Positions 18,200 to 25,405 of a stretch of DNA of 35,496 nucleotides are shown here, piece by piece. Each line of letters begins with the position of its first letter. Position 1 is the first letter of the stretch. The notes under the pieces were generated by a model, which saw nothing but the letters and a program-made list of their open reading frames with translations, had not been told where the DNA came from and searched no databases. The position numbers and the translations under genes are program-made. This DNA is from Spirochaetota bacterium (GTDB taxonomy: Bacteria > Spirochaetota > Leptospiria > Turneriellales > Turneriellaceae): NCBI GenBank assembly GCA_018240245.1, contig JAFEGD010000092.1:1-35496 (forward strand), given 5' to 3'.

Positions 18200-18529
18200 C
18201 TAGGCGCTCTCCTGCACTTCTACCTCGCGTTTTAGCTCTTCGACCGCCGTCTTGAGCTCGTCGTACTCTTGCATCTTGCGTTTCAAATAGCTGACGGTGA
18301 TACTCGCCTTTTGTTCGATGCCACTCGGGGTGAGCAGGTATGCATACGAAAGCTTGTGCTTGTTGTTCTTAAAATTTTGCGCTTTGACCCAGCCTTTCGC
18401 AATGAGCGCTTTGAGGCAATAGTTTGCTTTGCCGAGGCTGATGCCGAGATGCTGCGAAAGCTCACGCTGGTTGATTTGCGGGTGCTCGACGATGGTCTTG
18501 AAGAGTTTATGTTGCAGTTCGTCGGTCAT
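18200..18529 (-). CDS. MarR-family EPS-associated transcriptional regulator
   Basis: 109-residue winged-helix regulator. The helix-turn-helix lies in the N-terminal half ([35 protein letters not shown]), followed by a wing ([19 protein letters not shown]) and a C-terminal coiled coil rich in Lys/Glu. This pattern matches the MarR-like proteins that repeatedly occur as the first gene of exopolysaccharide/O-antigen clusters. It is here the first gene of the polysaccharide operon and probably controls it or itself. There is no clear Shine-Dalgarno before the ATG at 18529. Inverted repeats in its leader (18571-18588 and 18633-18655) are candidate control sites. Confidence 0.85.
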   Translation of the reverse strand: MTDELQHKLFKTIVEHPQINQRELSQHLGISLGKANYCLKALIAKGWVKAQNFKNNKHKLSYAYLLTPSGIEQKASITVSYLKRKMQEYDELKTAVEELKREVEVQESA

Positions 18530-18570
18530 GATGCAATTTTGCGCAGCAAAGTTGCGCGCCGACGCCGATA

Positions 18571-18588
18571 GCTATGGAAAAACATAGC
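18571..18588. repeat. Dispersed 18-bp palindromic repeat, copy 1 (operon leader)
   Basis: Reads GCTATGGAAAAACATAGC, an inverted repeat with six-base arms (GCTATG/CATAGC). It belongs to the family also present at 30764, 34198 and 34986. This copy lies about 40 bases upstream of the MarR-type gene, so it would form a small hairpin in the leader of the O-antigen transcript. Confidence 0.75.
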
Positions 18589-18632
18589 TTCGCCGGGTCA
18601 GTCACAGACTGGCATTTGCGAAAACGATAGAG

Positions 18633-18663
18633 GTTGAACCATCGGTGCGTTCAACGATTGAAC
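18633..18663. promoter_or_regulatory. Candidate operator upstream of the MarR-type gene
   Basis: GTTGAAC (18633-18639) and GTTCAAC (18649-18655) form a 7-bp inverted repeat with a 9-base spacer; a third half-site TTGAAC follows at 18658-18663. The spacing is close to two helical turns, as for a dimeric winged-helix regulator. It lies about 105 bases upstream of the regulator's start codon. No confident -35/-10 pair was assigned. Function is inferred from position only. Confidence 0.35.
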
Positions 18664-18699
18664 AGATGAAATTTTAAGGATACAATGACAAGTACTTTC

Positions 18700-18738
18700 G
18701 CGTCTTAGCTGAACCGCTGTGCAGTTCAGCTAAGACGC
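18700..18738 (-). terminator. Perfect 15-bp inverted repeat after the DnaC-like gene
   Basis: GCGTCTTAGCTGAAC and its exact complement flank a 9-base loop (18715-18723). The hairpin starts one base after the TAA of the DnaC-like gene (18740-18742), the position of a terminator for the GH18-aldolase-TraB-DnaC operon. No U-tract follows on the minus strand, so an intrinsic terminator is not certain. It could instead be an mRNA 3'-end stabiliser or a boundary element before the polysaccharide operon. Confidence 0.45.
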
Positions 18739-18739
18739 T

Positions 18740-19645
18740 TTACCGAATCGACTGCATATCTTGCCGATAATCGCGCACGCTGAAGAATTCTACGATGTGC
18801 ATCATTTCGCTAAAGCGAGAATAAATGCGACCCTTGAATAATCCCTTCACGGCTTCGAGATCGATATTTGAGGTAATAATCGTCGGTAGGTCGTTTTCAT
18901 AGCGCGCATCGATCAGATCGTATAGCATACGCTGCTCCCACTCGCTATCCGATTGAATACCAAAATCGTCGATGACCAAGATATCTTGGCGTGCGATTTC
19001 GTTAAAGACCGACTCGGTTTTGCCGTACGTGCTCGAATCGTTACTGAAAGTCGCGCGCAATTGCTGAAAAAAATCGCGCGAGATTTTGATATAGCGCCCC
19101 GACAAACGCGCCGTCAAGATGAGTTCGTTCAAGACCATCGCCGCGAGTAGCGACTTGCCCGTGCCCGGCGGCCCGATCAAAAACAACCCTTTGAGATCGC
19201 TCGCTGGCACCGACTGCGGCGCATCTTGTAGCCGGCGTTGCGCTTCGATAAAATGCCGCGCGCGGTCGAACGCCGCCGTGAGCGCGATTGTTGCCGCACG
19301 CCTAGCCCCGTCGAGTTCGGGAGATTTTGTCGGGTTCGGGTATTGCGGTTGTAAGTTAAATTCTTTCAGGCGATGAAAACGATATTTCAACGGAATATTC
19401 GACTGCGCAAATAAATCGCGCACGCGAGAAAGTTGATCGCGCGGTCTTTGGCAATCGCACGGCAAAACTTTGCCCGACGCTTCGTCGAGAAACATATACG
19501 GCGGTACCTTGTCGCCCGCGCACGAACGGCAGAGCGATTCGACGCATTCGCACGCCACGAGCGAAAACGCCGCCTGCCGCCGCGCCAATTGCGGTTGCAG
19601 TACAAAACCCAACCCTTCGCATTTATCGCAGCCCCATTTTCTCAT
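18740..19645 (-). CDS. DnaC/IstB-like AAA+ ATPase with Cys-rich N-terminus
   Basis: 301-residue AAA+ protein resembling helicase loaders of the DnaC/DnaI/IstB group. Walker A is GPPGTGKS (158-165) and Walker B is ILVIDDFG (222-229). Sensor and arginine-finger regions follow (PTIITSNIDLEAV, GRIYSRFSEM). The N-terminal 65 residues hold four Cys pairs (C6/C9, C32/C34, C39/C42, C63/C65), suggesting zinc binding. IstB from transposons lacks this domain and no istA lies nearby, so a cellular loader is more likely than an IS21 remnant. The start overlaps the TraB stop (ATGA). It is the last gene of its operon. Confidence 0.82.
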   Translation of the reverse strand: MRKWGCDKCEGLGFVLQPQLARRQAAFSLVACECVESLCRSCAGDKVPPYMFLDEASGKVLPCDCQRPRDQLSRVRDLFAQSNIPLKYRFHRLKEFNLQPQYPNPTKSPELDGARRAATIALTAAFDRARHFIEAQRRLQDAPQSVPASDLKGLFLIGPPGTGKSLLAAMVLNELILTARLSGRYIKISRDFFQQLRATFSNDSSTYGKTESVFNEIARQDILVIDDFGIQSDSEWEQRMLYDLIDARYENDLPTIITSNIDLEAVKGLFKGRIYSRFSEMMHIVEFFSVRDYRQDMQSIR

Positions 19646-20535
19646 AAACGTTCTACAGTATACCCTGCCGCAGTTAATTGTTCCAGTATATTTTTTTTGC
19701 CGATGAGGTGGAGCGCCCCCGTCACGACAAAATATTTGCCGGGGTAGCGGGAAACCAGATCGAGCCGCGCGGCTAAACGCCGATTGCGATCGTAGAGTAG
19801 CGTATTCAAGTATTTATCGGTTTCGTTATTCGAATCGGGTTCATAATAGCGAAAAATTTGCAAGACCTTTTGTTCATCCCCCGCACGCCAATAATCGAAC
19901 ATTTCGACCGCATTGCCGGTAAGTTTTTCGTCCGAGTAGCTCAAAAACGCGCGAAACCGCCGTAGCTGATCGCGCACCGGAATTCGCGACATATTACGCA
20001 CCACTTCGTCGGAGCTCTCAAGTGCAAAAATTTTCTTTGCACGATCTTTTTTTGCGTGTTGTGTGAGGTAGCGAATGAGTCGGTGTTCGGTGCCATACTC
20101 GAGCACGAAACCATCGTTGAACGCCATGCGATAGCCGAACATAAATTCGATCAGCCACGGCTGCATGCGTTCGAATGTTTTCATTTGCAGGCCGACGAGC
20201 TTTGCGACTTTTTCGAGGCGCGCACTCTCTTCGGCGGTCAAGAGCTGCGCAATCGTTTGCTTATCGCCGAGATACATATAATTGGGGTTGAACGCTTGAA
20301 TTTTTTCTTTGCGCACTTCGCCTTCGAGAATGAGCATGCGGCTTGCGTCGAGCGCCTGATAAATTTTCGCGGGATAATCGGCGTCTTGCGGGCGGCCCAT
20401 GTGCATCGAGCCCAAAATATAAAACGTGGCGTCGTTTTTTGTCGCCTTATAAAAGAAGTAGCGCGGCTCGCTGGCGGCGTCGAGCGCACCCAAAAAAAGT
20501 AAAACTAATATTACCCGAGAAAAAATACGCCGCAT
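19642..20535 (-). CDS. TraB/GumN family protein, exported
   Basis: 297-residue TraB/GumN-family (Tiki-like) protein. A hydrophobic N-terminal segment (FSRVILVLLFLGALDAASEP) looks like a signal peptide, so it probably acts in the periplasm. Family motifs are YILGSMHMG near the start of the mature part, VLEYGTEHRLI in the middle and YFVVTGALHLIGKKNILEQLTAAGYTVERL at the end. The conserved Gly/His residues fit the metal-dependent protease proposed for the family. The ATG at 20535 shares a base with the aldolase stop (TAATG) and has AGGAG just upstream. The long open frame further upstream is only the aldolase gene read in another frame. Confidence 0.85.
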   Translation of the reverse strand: MRRIFSRVILVLLFLGALDAASEPRYFFYKATKNDATFYILGSMHMGRPQDADYPAKIYQALDASRMLILEGEVRKEKIQAFNPNYMYLGDKQTIAQLLTAEESARLEKVAKLVGLQMKTFERMQPWLIEFMFGYRMAFNDGFVLEYGTEHRLIRYLTQHAKKDRAKKIFALESSDEVVRNMSRIPVRDQLRRFRAFLSYSDEKLTGNAVEMFDYWRAGDEQKVLQIFRYYEPDSNNETDKYLNTLLYDRNRRLAARLDLVSRYPGKYFVVTGALHLIGKKNILEQLTAAGYTVERL

Positions 20536-21158
20536 TACTCCTGAGTCGAGAGCTTGAACGCCGGGTAAAGTGAATAGAGTGCCGCTTCGGCCTCGGTAAA
20601 GTTCATGCCGAAGCTGATAATCCCCTCTGCATGCCCTGCCATCGCCAAAACCTGCGGCCGCGCGCAATCGATACCGGCGAATAAACGGTGAATCTCGTAC
20701 GCCATCGCGGGTGTACCATACGCGATATTTTTTTCTGTCGTCGGCAAAACGCCCAACGCACTTTGCCAAAGCGCCTGCGAATGTACGTGCAGCACCGCAC
20801 GAATGCGCGCGTCGAGAGCATAGATCGCCGCGTGCGTGAGCGACTCTGAAGACGCCGCAACGGGGCCCGTGCAAGAAACGCGATTCTCGCGAATATCGTA
20901 ATCGACGACTAAACTTAAATCGGCGGCGGTGATCTTGGGCTTATGCCCCGTTTGCGTGCCGGTAACAATAAACGCGCGCGCCGCGGCGTCTGGCCTGAAA
21001 CTCACATTGCCGAAAGAAATGCCGTCGGGGTAAACGCCGACGAGGCCGCGCATGAACAGACGATTGCGGCAGGCAATGAGCTCGTCTAACGAATCGACAT
21101 CGGGCAGCGAACCCACGCGATAGATACATTCGTACTTGGTAACGCCCTCGTCGCGCAT
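20535..21158 (-). CDS. Class II aldolase/adducin-family protein
   Basis: 207-residue class II aldolase fold. Zn-ligand motif HVHSQALW, SSESLTHAAIY with the catalytic-region Glu, and the C-terminal AGHAEGIISFG follow the fuculose-phosphate aldolase/ribulose-phosphate epimerase pattern. The N-terminal ELIACRNRLFMRGLVGVYPDGISFGNVS is also typical. The substrate is unknown; family members act on phosphorylated sugars or methylthioribulose phosphate. It lies 12 bases after the GH18 gene and is coupled to the TraB gene by TAATG. Confidence 0.85.
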   Translation of the reverse strand: MRDEGVTKYECIYRVGSLPDVDSLDELIACRNRLFMRGLVGVYPDGISFGNVSFRPDAAARAFIVTGTQTGHKPKITAADLSLVVDYDIRENRVSCTGPVAASSESLTHAAIYALDARIRAVLHVHSQALWQSALGVLPTTEKNIAYGTPAMAYEIHRLFAGIDCARPQVLAMAGHAEGIISFGMNFTEAEAALYSLYPAFKLSTQE

Positions 21159-21170
21159 CGCGGCAAGAGT

Positions 21171-22583
21171 CTACTTGCGCGCGAGCGTCGTCGAGAGATA
21201 TTCTTGAATTTCGGGGTCGTTGTCTTTCGTGAGCTGCCAGAACGAGAATCCGGCGAGGCGATGTTTTTTCAGAATCGCCATTTTCTCGGCAAACGCCGTT
21301 TTATCCATATAGAACGCGACGCGCTTGCAGCCGCCCGACGTGTACCACAGCGACGGGTCTTCGTAAATTTTATCTTCATGGATGCTGCGAAACTTGCTCA
21401 AGTTGCGCCACGATTTAGCGCCCTTCTCGGTTGCCAAAATTTTCGTGATGTCGGTCGGCTGCTTCACGGTATGCGCTCCGCTTTTGATGCGCACGACGTC
21501 GTGGTAATAAACCGAACGCACCGGCGCTTTGCAGTTGAGACCCCAATCGTAGCCGTACGTCGGTATCGCCATATAAAGTTTTTCGGGCGGTATGCGCGTC
21601 TGTGCGTAGTCGATAATTTCTTCGAGCCAAACCCCCGGCGCTTGCGGCCCCGGCCCCGGGTTGCGGTATTTGCGCGGGTGCAATTCGTACGCCATAATTT
21701 TCACCATGTCGGCATGCTTACCCAAAAAAGTATAGTCGTGCGTGAGTGGCCCGCGCCAGTTCTCTCTGAAATCCATTGTGATCGGGTGCTTCAGCCCTTT
21801 GCACTTTTTGAGATCCGCCTCGTCGCTATCGATACCCGTTTTCGGATGCACCGCGACCGAAAGAAGTTTTTTACGCGCGTGTAACTCGGTCGAAAGTTTC
21901 AAAATAAATTCTTCGAACTTTTCTTTTTTGCCGCAGCTCATGCCCTCGTAGTCGATGTCGATGCCGTCGTAACCGTACGTCTCGACTTCGTGCAGAATGA
22001 TCGCAATGTGTTTGTCGCGAATATCGTTGCGACCGCCTAAGCCGATCGCCTCTTGAATTTTTTCGCCGGGGTTCTCCCAACGAAAAATGGTGGGGATGAT
22101 TTTCAGATTGGGGTTCTTTGCGCGTAACGCGGCGACGCGCTGCAATTTCTGCGTATGCCCCCACGAAGAGACGAGTTCGCCATTATTGTTATGTTTGCCT
22201 TTGAGCGAGTAAATAAACGGATGCAACTCGTCGTAAAGCTGCGCGTATTGCAGCATCACGTTGTAGTCGAACGACCACGACGACGCGCGCAAGGGGCCGC
22301 TGTTGCCCGCGAGCGGCTGTGTGGGCGTAACGGCACCGTCGGCAGGCGGAGTGATTCCGGCTTTGTCAACAATAACCTGTGGCGGTTGGCTCGCCTTGTG
22401 AATCGCAAACGGGGTTATCGCAAGTATAAGTACGCTGATGATGCCGGTCGGTATAAGATAGCGTTTTTTCGAGGGTGTCGGTGTTTCGACCGCCGCATCT
22501 TCGGCGGGCGTCGCAACAGGCTCCAGTTCGACTTGCTCTTCGGATTCGACTTCGAAATATTTTTTCTTACTACGCTTACTCAT
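21171..22583 (-). CDS. Membrane-anchored GH18 glycosidase (YaaH/SleL-like)
   Basis: 470-residue protein. Residues 1-40 are charged and acidic, residues about 42-62 form one membrane anchor (LIPTGIISVLILAITPFAI), and a Pro-rich linker runs to about 95. The rest is a glycoside hydrolase 18 barrel. The catalytic DxxDxDxE motif is in YDGIDIDYEG (Asp206, Asp209, Asp211, Glu213), and DMVKIMAYELH and FSFWQLTKD are the later barrel motifs. The closest functional group by pattern is the peptidoglycan/spore-cortex N-acetylglucosaminidases, so periplasmic cell-wall cleavage is likely. It is the first gene of a four-gene minus operon and is divergent from the ABC exporter. Confidence 0.88.
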   Translation of the reverse strand: MSKRSKKKYFEVESEEQVELEPVATPAEDAAVETPTPSKKRYLIPTGIISVLILAITPFAIHKASQPPQVIVDKAGITPPADGAVTPTQPLAGNSGPLRASSWSFDYNVMLQYAQLYDELHPFIYSLKGKHNNNGELVSSWGHTQKLQRVAALRAKNPNLKIIPTIFRWENPGEKIQEAIGLGGRNDIRDKHIAIILHEVETYGYDGIDIDYEGMSCGKKEKFEEFILKLSTELHARKKLLSVAVHPKTGIDSDEADLKKCKGLKHPITMDFRENWRGPLTHDYTFLGKHADMVKIMAYELHPRKYRNPGPGPQAPGVWLEEIIDYAQTRIPPEKLYMAIPTYGYDWGLNCKAPVRSVYYHDVVRIKSGAHTVKQPTDITKILATEKGAKSWRNLSKFRSIHEDKIYEDPSLWYTSGGCKRVAFYMDKTAFAEKMAILKKHRLAGFSFWQLTKDNDPEIQEYLSTTLARK

Positions 22584-22646
22584 ATATTCTCTTTAATATC
22601 GGCTTTTTTCGCTCGTTGGCCTGTTATTAATCGCGAGACACGGCGT
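22584..22646. promoter_or_regulatory. Divergent intergenic region between GH18 gene and ABC exporter
   Basis: 63 AT-rich bases between two divergent starts must hold, or overlap, promoters for both genes. No clear consensus boxes can be assigned by eye. Confidence 0.35.
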
Positions 22647-24461
22647 ATGCCGTCTTCTCGATCGCTGTTTCGCGATTTTCTGAATCACAGCCCCACCGCG
22701 ATCGTAGCACACCGCGAGAAATCGAGCGCCAAACGCACCGGCAATGTGCGCGTATACCTCGACCTCTTGCGACCCTATCGCACGGCATTTATCAAAATCT
22801 TTATCGCCGCCTGCCTCGCCGAAATATTTTATCTGACCGTACCAATCACCACTCGCTATTTTATCGACGGCGTACTGATGCCGACGCATCTCGCGCGCGA
22901 AGTTAAACTTTCGCTTCTATTACGCATCGGTGGCGCGCTGCTCGTCGCGCTCGTCGCCGCTCAAGCGATCGACTTTTGGCGGCGATTCTACACCGTACTT
23001 GCGAACGGGCGCTTCGTACGCGCTTTGCGTTTGAAACTCATGGCGCATTTGATGGAGATTCCTCTTGCGCGCATTCACGAACTGAAAACCGGGGGCATCG
23101 TCTCGCGACTCACCAGCGACGCAGAAAACTTGACCGGTCTTTTACAGATGGCGGTAATTTCTCCCGGTGTCGCTTTCTTACGCATTGCAATCACTATGAC
23201 GATATTGATCCATTGGCATTTGCCGTTAGCGCTCGTCGCCGCTGGCTTTGTACCACCGCTCGTCTATATCAGTCTCGTTTATATCTTACGAGTACGCCCG
23301 ATTTATCGTTCGCTTTCTAACGATCGTTCGACTCAAGACGCGCGCACGAGCGAAGTCTTCGCGGGGATTCGCGCAGTGAAGGCTTACGGCATGCAGGCGG
23401 ACGAACGCCGCCGCTACAATCTTGTGCAAGCTCTCATGCTGCGAAAAAATATATTCGCCGCGCTCAAAGAATCGGCGATCGACGGCGTTTGGAACTTTCT
23501 CTTGCCGGTGACTTCGCTTTTCATTGTCGTGATCGGCGGAATTTTTTACCTGCGCGGCGAAGCCTCCATCGGCGATCTAATTGCTTTTCAGATGTATAGC
23601 GGCATGCTGCTATATCCCGTGTGGCGCATGGTCTTTTCTCTCAGCCAAATTCAAAAATCGTTAGCGTCGTTAGAGCGCGTGCTCGACATGCTCGCTCTCG
23701 GCGTTGAAGAGAATGAAGGCAAGGCACAACTACCCCGCACCCTCGAAAGTCTTCGCTTCGAGCGCGTCACGTTTGCCTATCGCGCCGGGCAGCGTGTACT
23801 CGAAAATATCAGCTTTACGCTAAAGCCGTCGCGCATCTACGCGATTGTCGGCGAAAGCGGCGTCGGTAAAACGACTCTCATCGACCTCTTGATGCGTTTC
23901 TACACACCCGATTCGGGCGCTATAACTCTTAACGGGCGAAATATCAGCGAGTTCGATTTAGTCGCGTACCGACGCCTCGTAGCGTTAGTCACTCAAGACG
24001 CGATTCTTTTCGACGGCACGGTGCGTGAAAATTTACTCGCAAAAGAAAACGGCGCGAGTACTCGCGAACTCGCGCAGATTCTCGATGCCGCCGACGCCGA
24101 GAATTTCGTGCGCGAATTGCCGCAGGGGCTCGACACGGTGATTGGCGAGCGCGGCTTTAAGCTTTCGGGGGGACAAAGGCATCGCCTCACGCTCGCGCGC
24201 GCGTTGGCGAAAAATTCACCGATTTTGGTGCTCGACGAGGCAACGGCGCACCTCGACACCCTCAGTGAGCAGCGAATTCGCCGCCGACTCGCGGCCCTCA
24301 AGCGCCACCGTATAGTGATTCTCATTACGCACCGCCTCAGCACGGTTAGCCACGCCGACGAAATATTGGTATTCAAAAATAAACATCTCGAAGCGATTGG
24401 CGTGCACAAAACACTCTTACAAAAATCGCCGACCTATCGCCGACTCTGGCGGGCCCAATAA
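22647..24461 (+). CDS. ABC exporter (MsbA-like half transporter)
   Basis: 604-residue fused transmembrane/ATPase exporter. The N-terminal membrane domain (about 45-340) carries some six hydrophobic segments. Walker A is GESGVGKTT (402-410), the signature LSGGQ (506-510), Walker B ILVLDEAT with catalytic Glu531, and the H-loop ITHRLST. It should act as a homodimer on lipids, peptides or drugs; the substrate is not readable. The start at 22647 was chosen because upstream codons of this frame lie antisense to the GH18 gene. The stop TAA sits exactly at the left edge of the fold-back element and is preserved on both sides of the insertion. Confidence 0.9.
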   Translation: MPSSRSLFRDFLNHSPTAIVAHREKSSAKRTGNVRVYLDLLRPYRTAFIKIFIAACLAEIFYLTVPITTRYFIDGVLMPTHLAREVKLSLLLRIGGALLVALVAAQAIDFWRRFYTVLANGRFVRALRLKLMAHLMEIPLARIHELKTGGIVSRLTSDAENLTGLLQMAVISPGVAFLRIAITMTILIHWHLPLALVAAGFVPPLVYISLVYILRVRPIYRSLSNDRSTQDARTSEVFAGIRAVKAYGMQADERRRYNLVQALMLRKNIFAALKESAIDGVWNFLLPVTSLFIVVIGGIFYLRGEASIGDLIAFQMYSGMLLYPVWRMVFSLSQIQKSLASLERVLDMLALGVEENEGKAQLPRTLESLRFERVTFAYRAGQRVLENISFTLKPSRIYAIVGESGVGKTTLIDLLMRFYTPDSGAITLNGRNISEFDLVAYRRLVALVTQDAILFDGTVRENLLAKENGASTRELAQILDAADAENFVRELPQGLDTVIGERGFKLSGGQRHRLTLARALAKNSPILVLDEATAHLDTLSEQRIRRRLAALKRHRIVILITHRLSTVSHADEILVFKNKHLEAIGVHKTLLQKSPTYRRLWRAQ

Positions 24462-24656
24462 GGGGTGCGGGCGCGTTTTGTGGCTTCTTTTAACTTGCGA
24501 ACGGTCTCGCCTAAAACGCCCTGAAAATCGCAAGCCTCGGCATTGCCAAAGCGCAATGCCTACTAAAGCGCTTCGCTGCTCGCGATTTTCTTACTATCAC
24601 TTAGAAATGACGACGACACCGTTCGCCGCGTACCCACAAAACGCGCCTGCACCCCT
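24461..24656. mobile_element. 196-bp MITE-like fold-back element with 23-bp TIRs
   Basis: The left terminal repeat (24461-24483, starting AGGGGTGCGGGCGCG) is the reverse complement of 24634-24656 with one mismatch in 23. The pentamer CAATA flanks it on both sides (24456-24460 and 24657-24661), as a target-site duplication would. Further nested inverted repeats lie inside: GCGAACGGT (24497-24505) with ACCGTTCGC (24618-24626); GAAAATCGC (24523-24531) with GCGATTTTC (24582-24590); GGCATTGC (24539-24546) with GCAATGCC (24553-24560). The whole element can thus fold into one long hairpin. It encodes no transposase. The TIR start and 5-bp duplication resemble Tn3-type ends, but family assignment is a guess. 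Confidence 0.85.
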
Positions 24657-24724
24657 CAATAAGTGCTTGATGCGAGAAAAAAAAATTTTTGATTGGCTAA
24701 AAATTCTTTGGTAACAATAGTTTT

Positions 24725-25405
24725 ATGGCTCGTTTGAAAGGTAATTGGCTAAATTTTTGGGGCGAAACCGACCGGCGCTACGAATTGATATTTGCCGCGA
24801 GTTTACTCATCGCGGTGATGCTCAGCACGGTGCCGGTTCTCACGGGTATCGAACTGCGGCAGGGGGTGCAACTCAACGACCCAATATTTAATTATCTGCC
24901 CGCACACGACCTCAGCGAACTCATTTTTTATATCTTGTACTCGGCGATTTTCTTAGGTTTCATATTCTTGCTCCCTTCACCCGAACGCCTAGTCATCGGC
25001 TTTGAAGCCTACACGATGTTCGTGCTGTTGCGCATGATTACGATGACGATCGTACCGCTCGAACCGCCGCACGGGCTGATTCCGCTTGTAGACCCGGTCT
25101 TGAGTTTCATGTACACGGGCAAACCCGTTAATAAAGATCTTTTCTTCTCGGGGCATACGGCGACGATGTATCTCATATACCTCATGATGCCGTTTGGCAT
25201 CTACCGAAAAATAGCGTTTGTCGGCGTTCTTGTCATGGCCGTAAGTCTCGTCTTTCAGCGCGTGCATTATACGGTCGACGTGATTGTCGCGCCGTTTTTC
25301 GTCTACAGCGCGCTGCGTATCGTGCTACGCTTGCGGCAATATTTGGGCTTGCCCGACGGTTATGAAGTTTTACGCGACCCGCGCGCAATAGAAAAAGCGA
25401 GCTAG
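24725..25405 (+). CDS. PAP2-superfamily phosphatase, sphingomyelin synthase-like
   Basis: 226-residue integral membrane protein with about six hydrophobic segments. It carries the PAP2 catalytic pattern FFSGHTATMYL (Ser142, His144) and QRVHYTVDVIVAPFF (His181, Asp185). This layout fits the PAP2/sphingomyelin-synthase-related group that hydrolyses or transfers phospholipid head groups at the membrane. The start lies eight bases after an AT-rich tract (TTGATTGG...AACAATAG) that could be its promoter. Its TAG overlaps, tail to tail, the TAG of the convergent TPR gene, the two stops sharing CTAG. Confidence 0.83.
   Translation: MARLKGNWLNFWGETDRRYELIFAASLLIAVMLSTVPVLTGIELRQGVQLNDPIFNYLPAHDLSELIFYILYSAIFLGFIFLLPSPERLVIGFEAYTMFVLLRMITMTIVPLEPPHGLIPLVDPVLSFMYTGKPVNKDLFFSGHTATMYLIYLMMPFGIYRKIAFVGVLVMAVSLVFQRVHYTVDVIVAPFFVYSALRIVLRLRQYLGLPDGYEVLRDPRAIEKAS

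Noticed and set aside
18740..19645. DnaC-like ATPase as an IS21 (istB) remnant
   Set aside because: No istA or terminal repeats are seen, the gene has an extra Cys-rich domain and is embedded in an operon by ATGA overlap.
20536..20874. N-terminal 113-codon extension of the TraB/GumN frame
   Set aside because: The extension is the aldolase gene read in another frame. The ATG at 20535 has AGGAG and is followed by a signal peptide.
22155..22646. N-terminal extension of the ABC exporter frame
   Set aside because: These codons are antisense to the GH18 gene and very Arg-rich; the exporter family starts near 22647.
24397..24714. 105-codon plus-strand frame spanning the fold-back element
   Set aside because: It starts inside the ABC exporter in another frame and reads through the inverted repeats; no homologous pattern.
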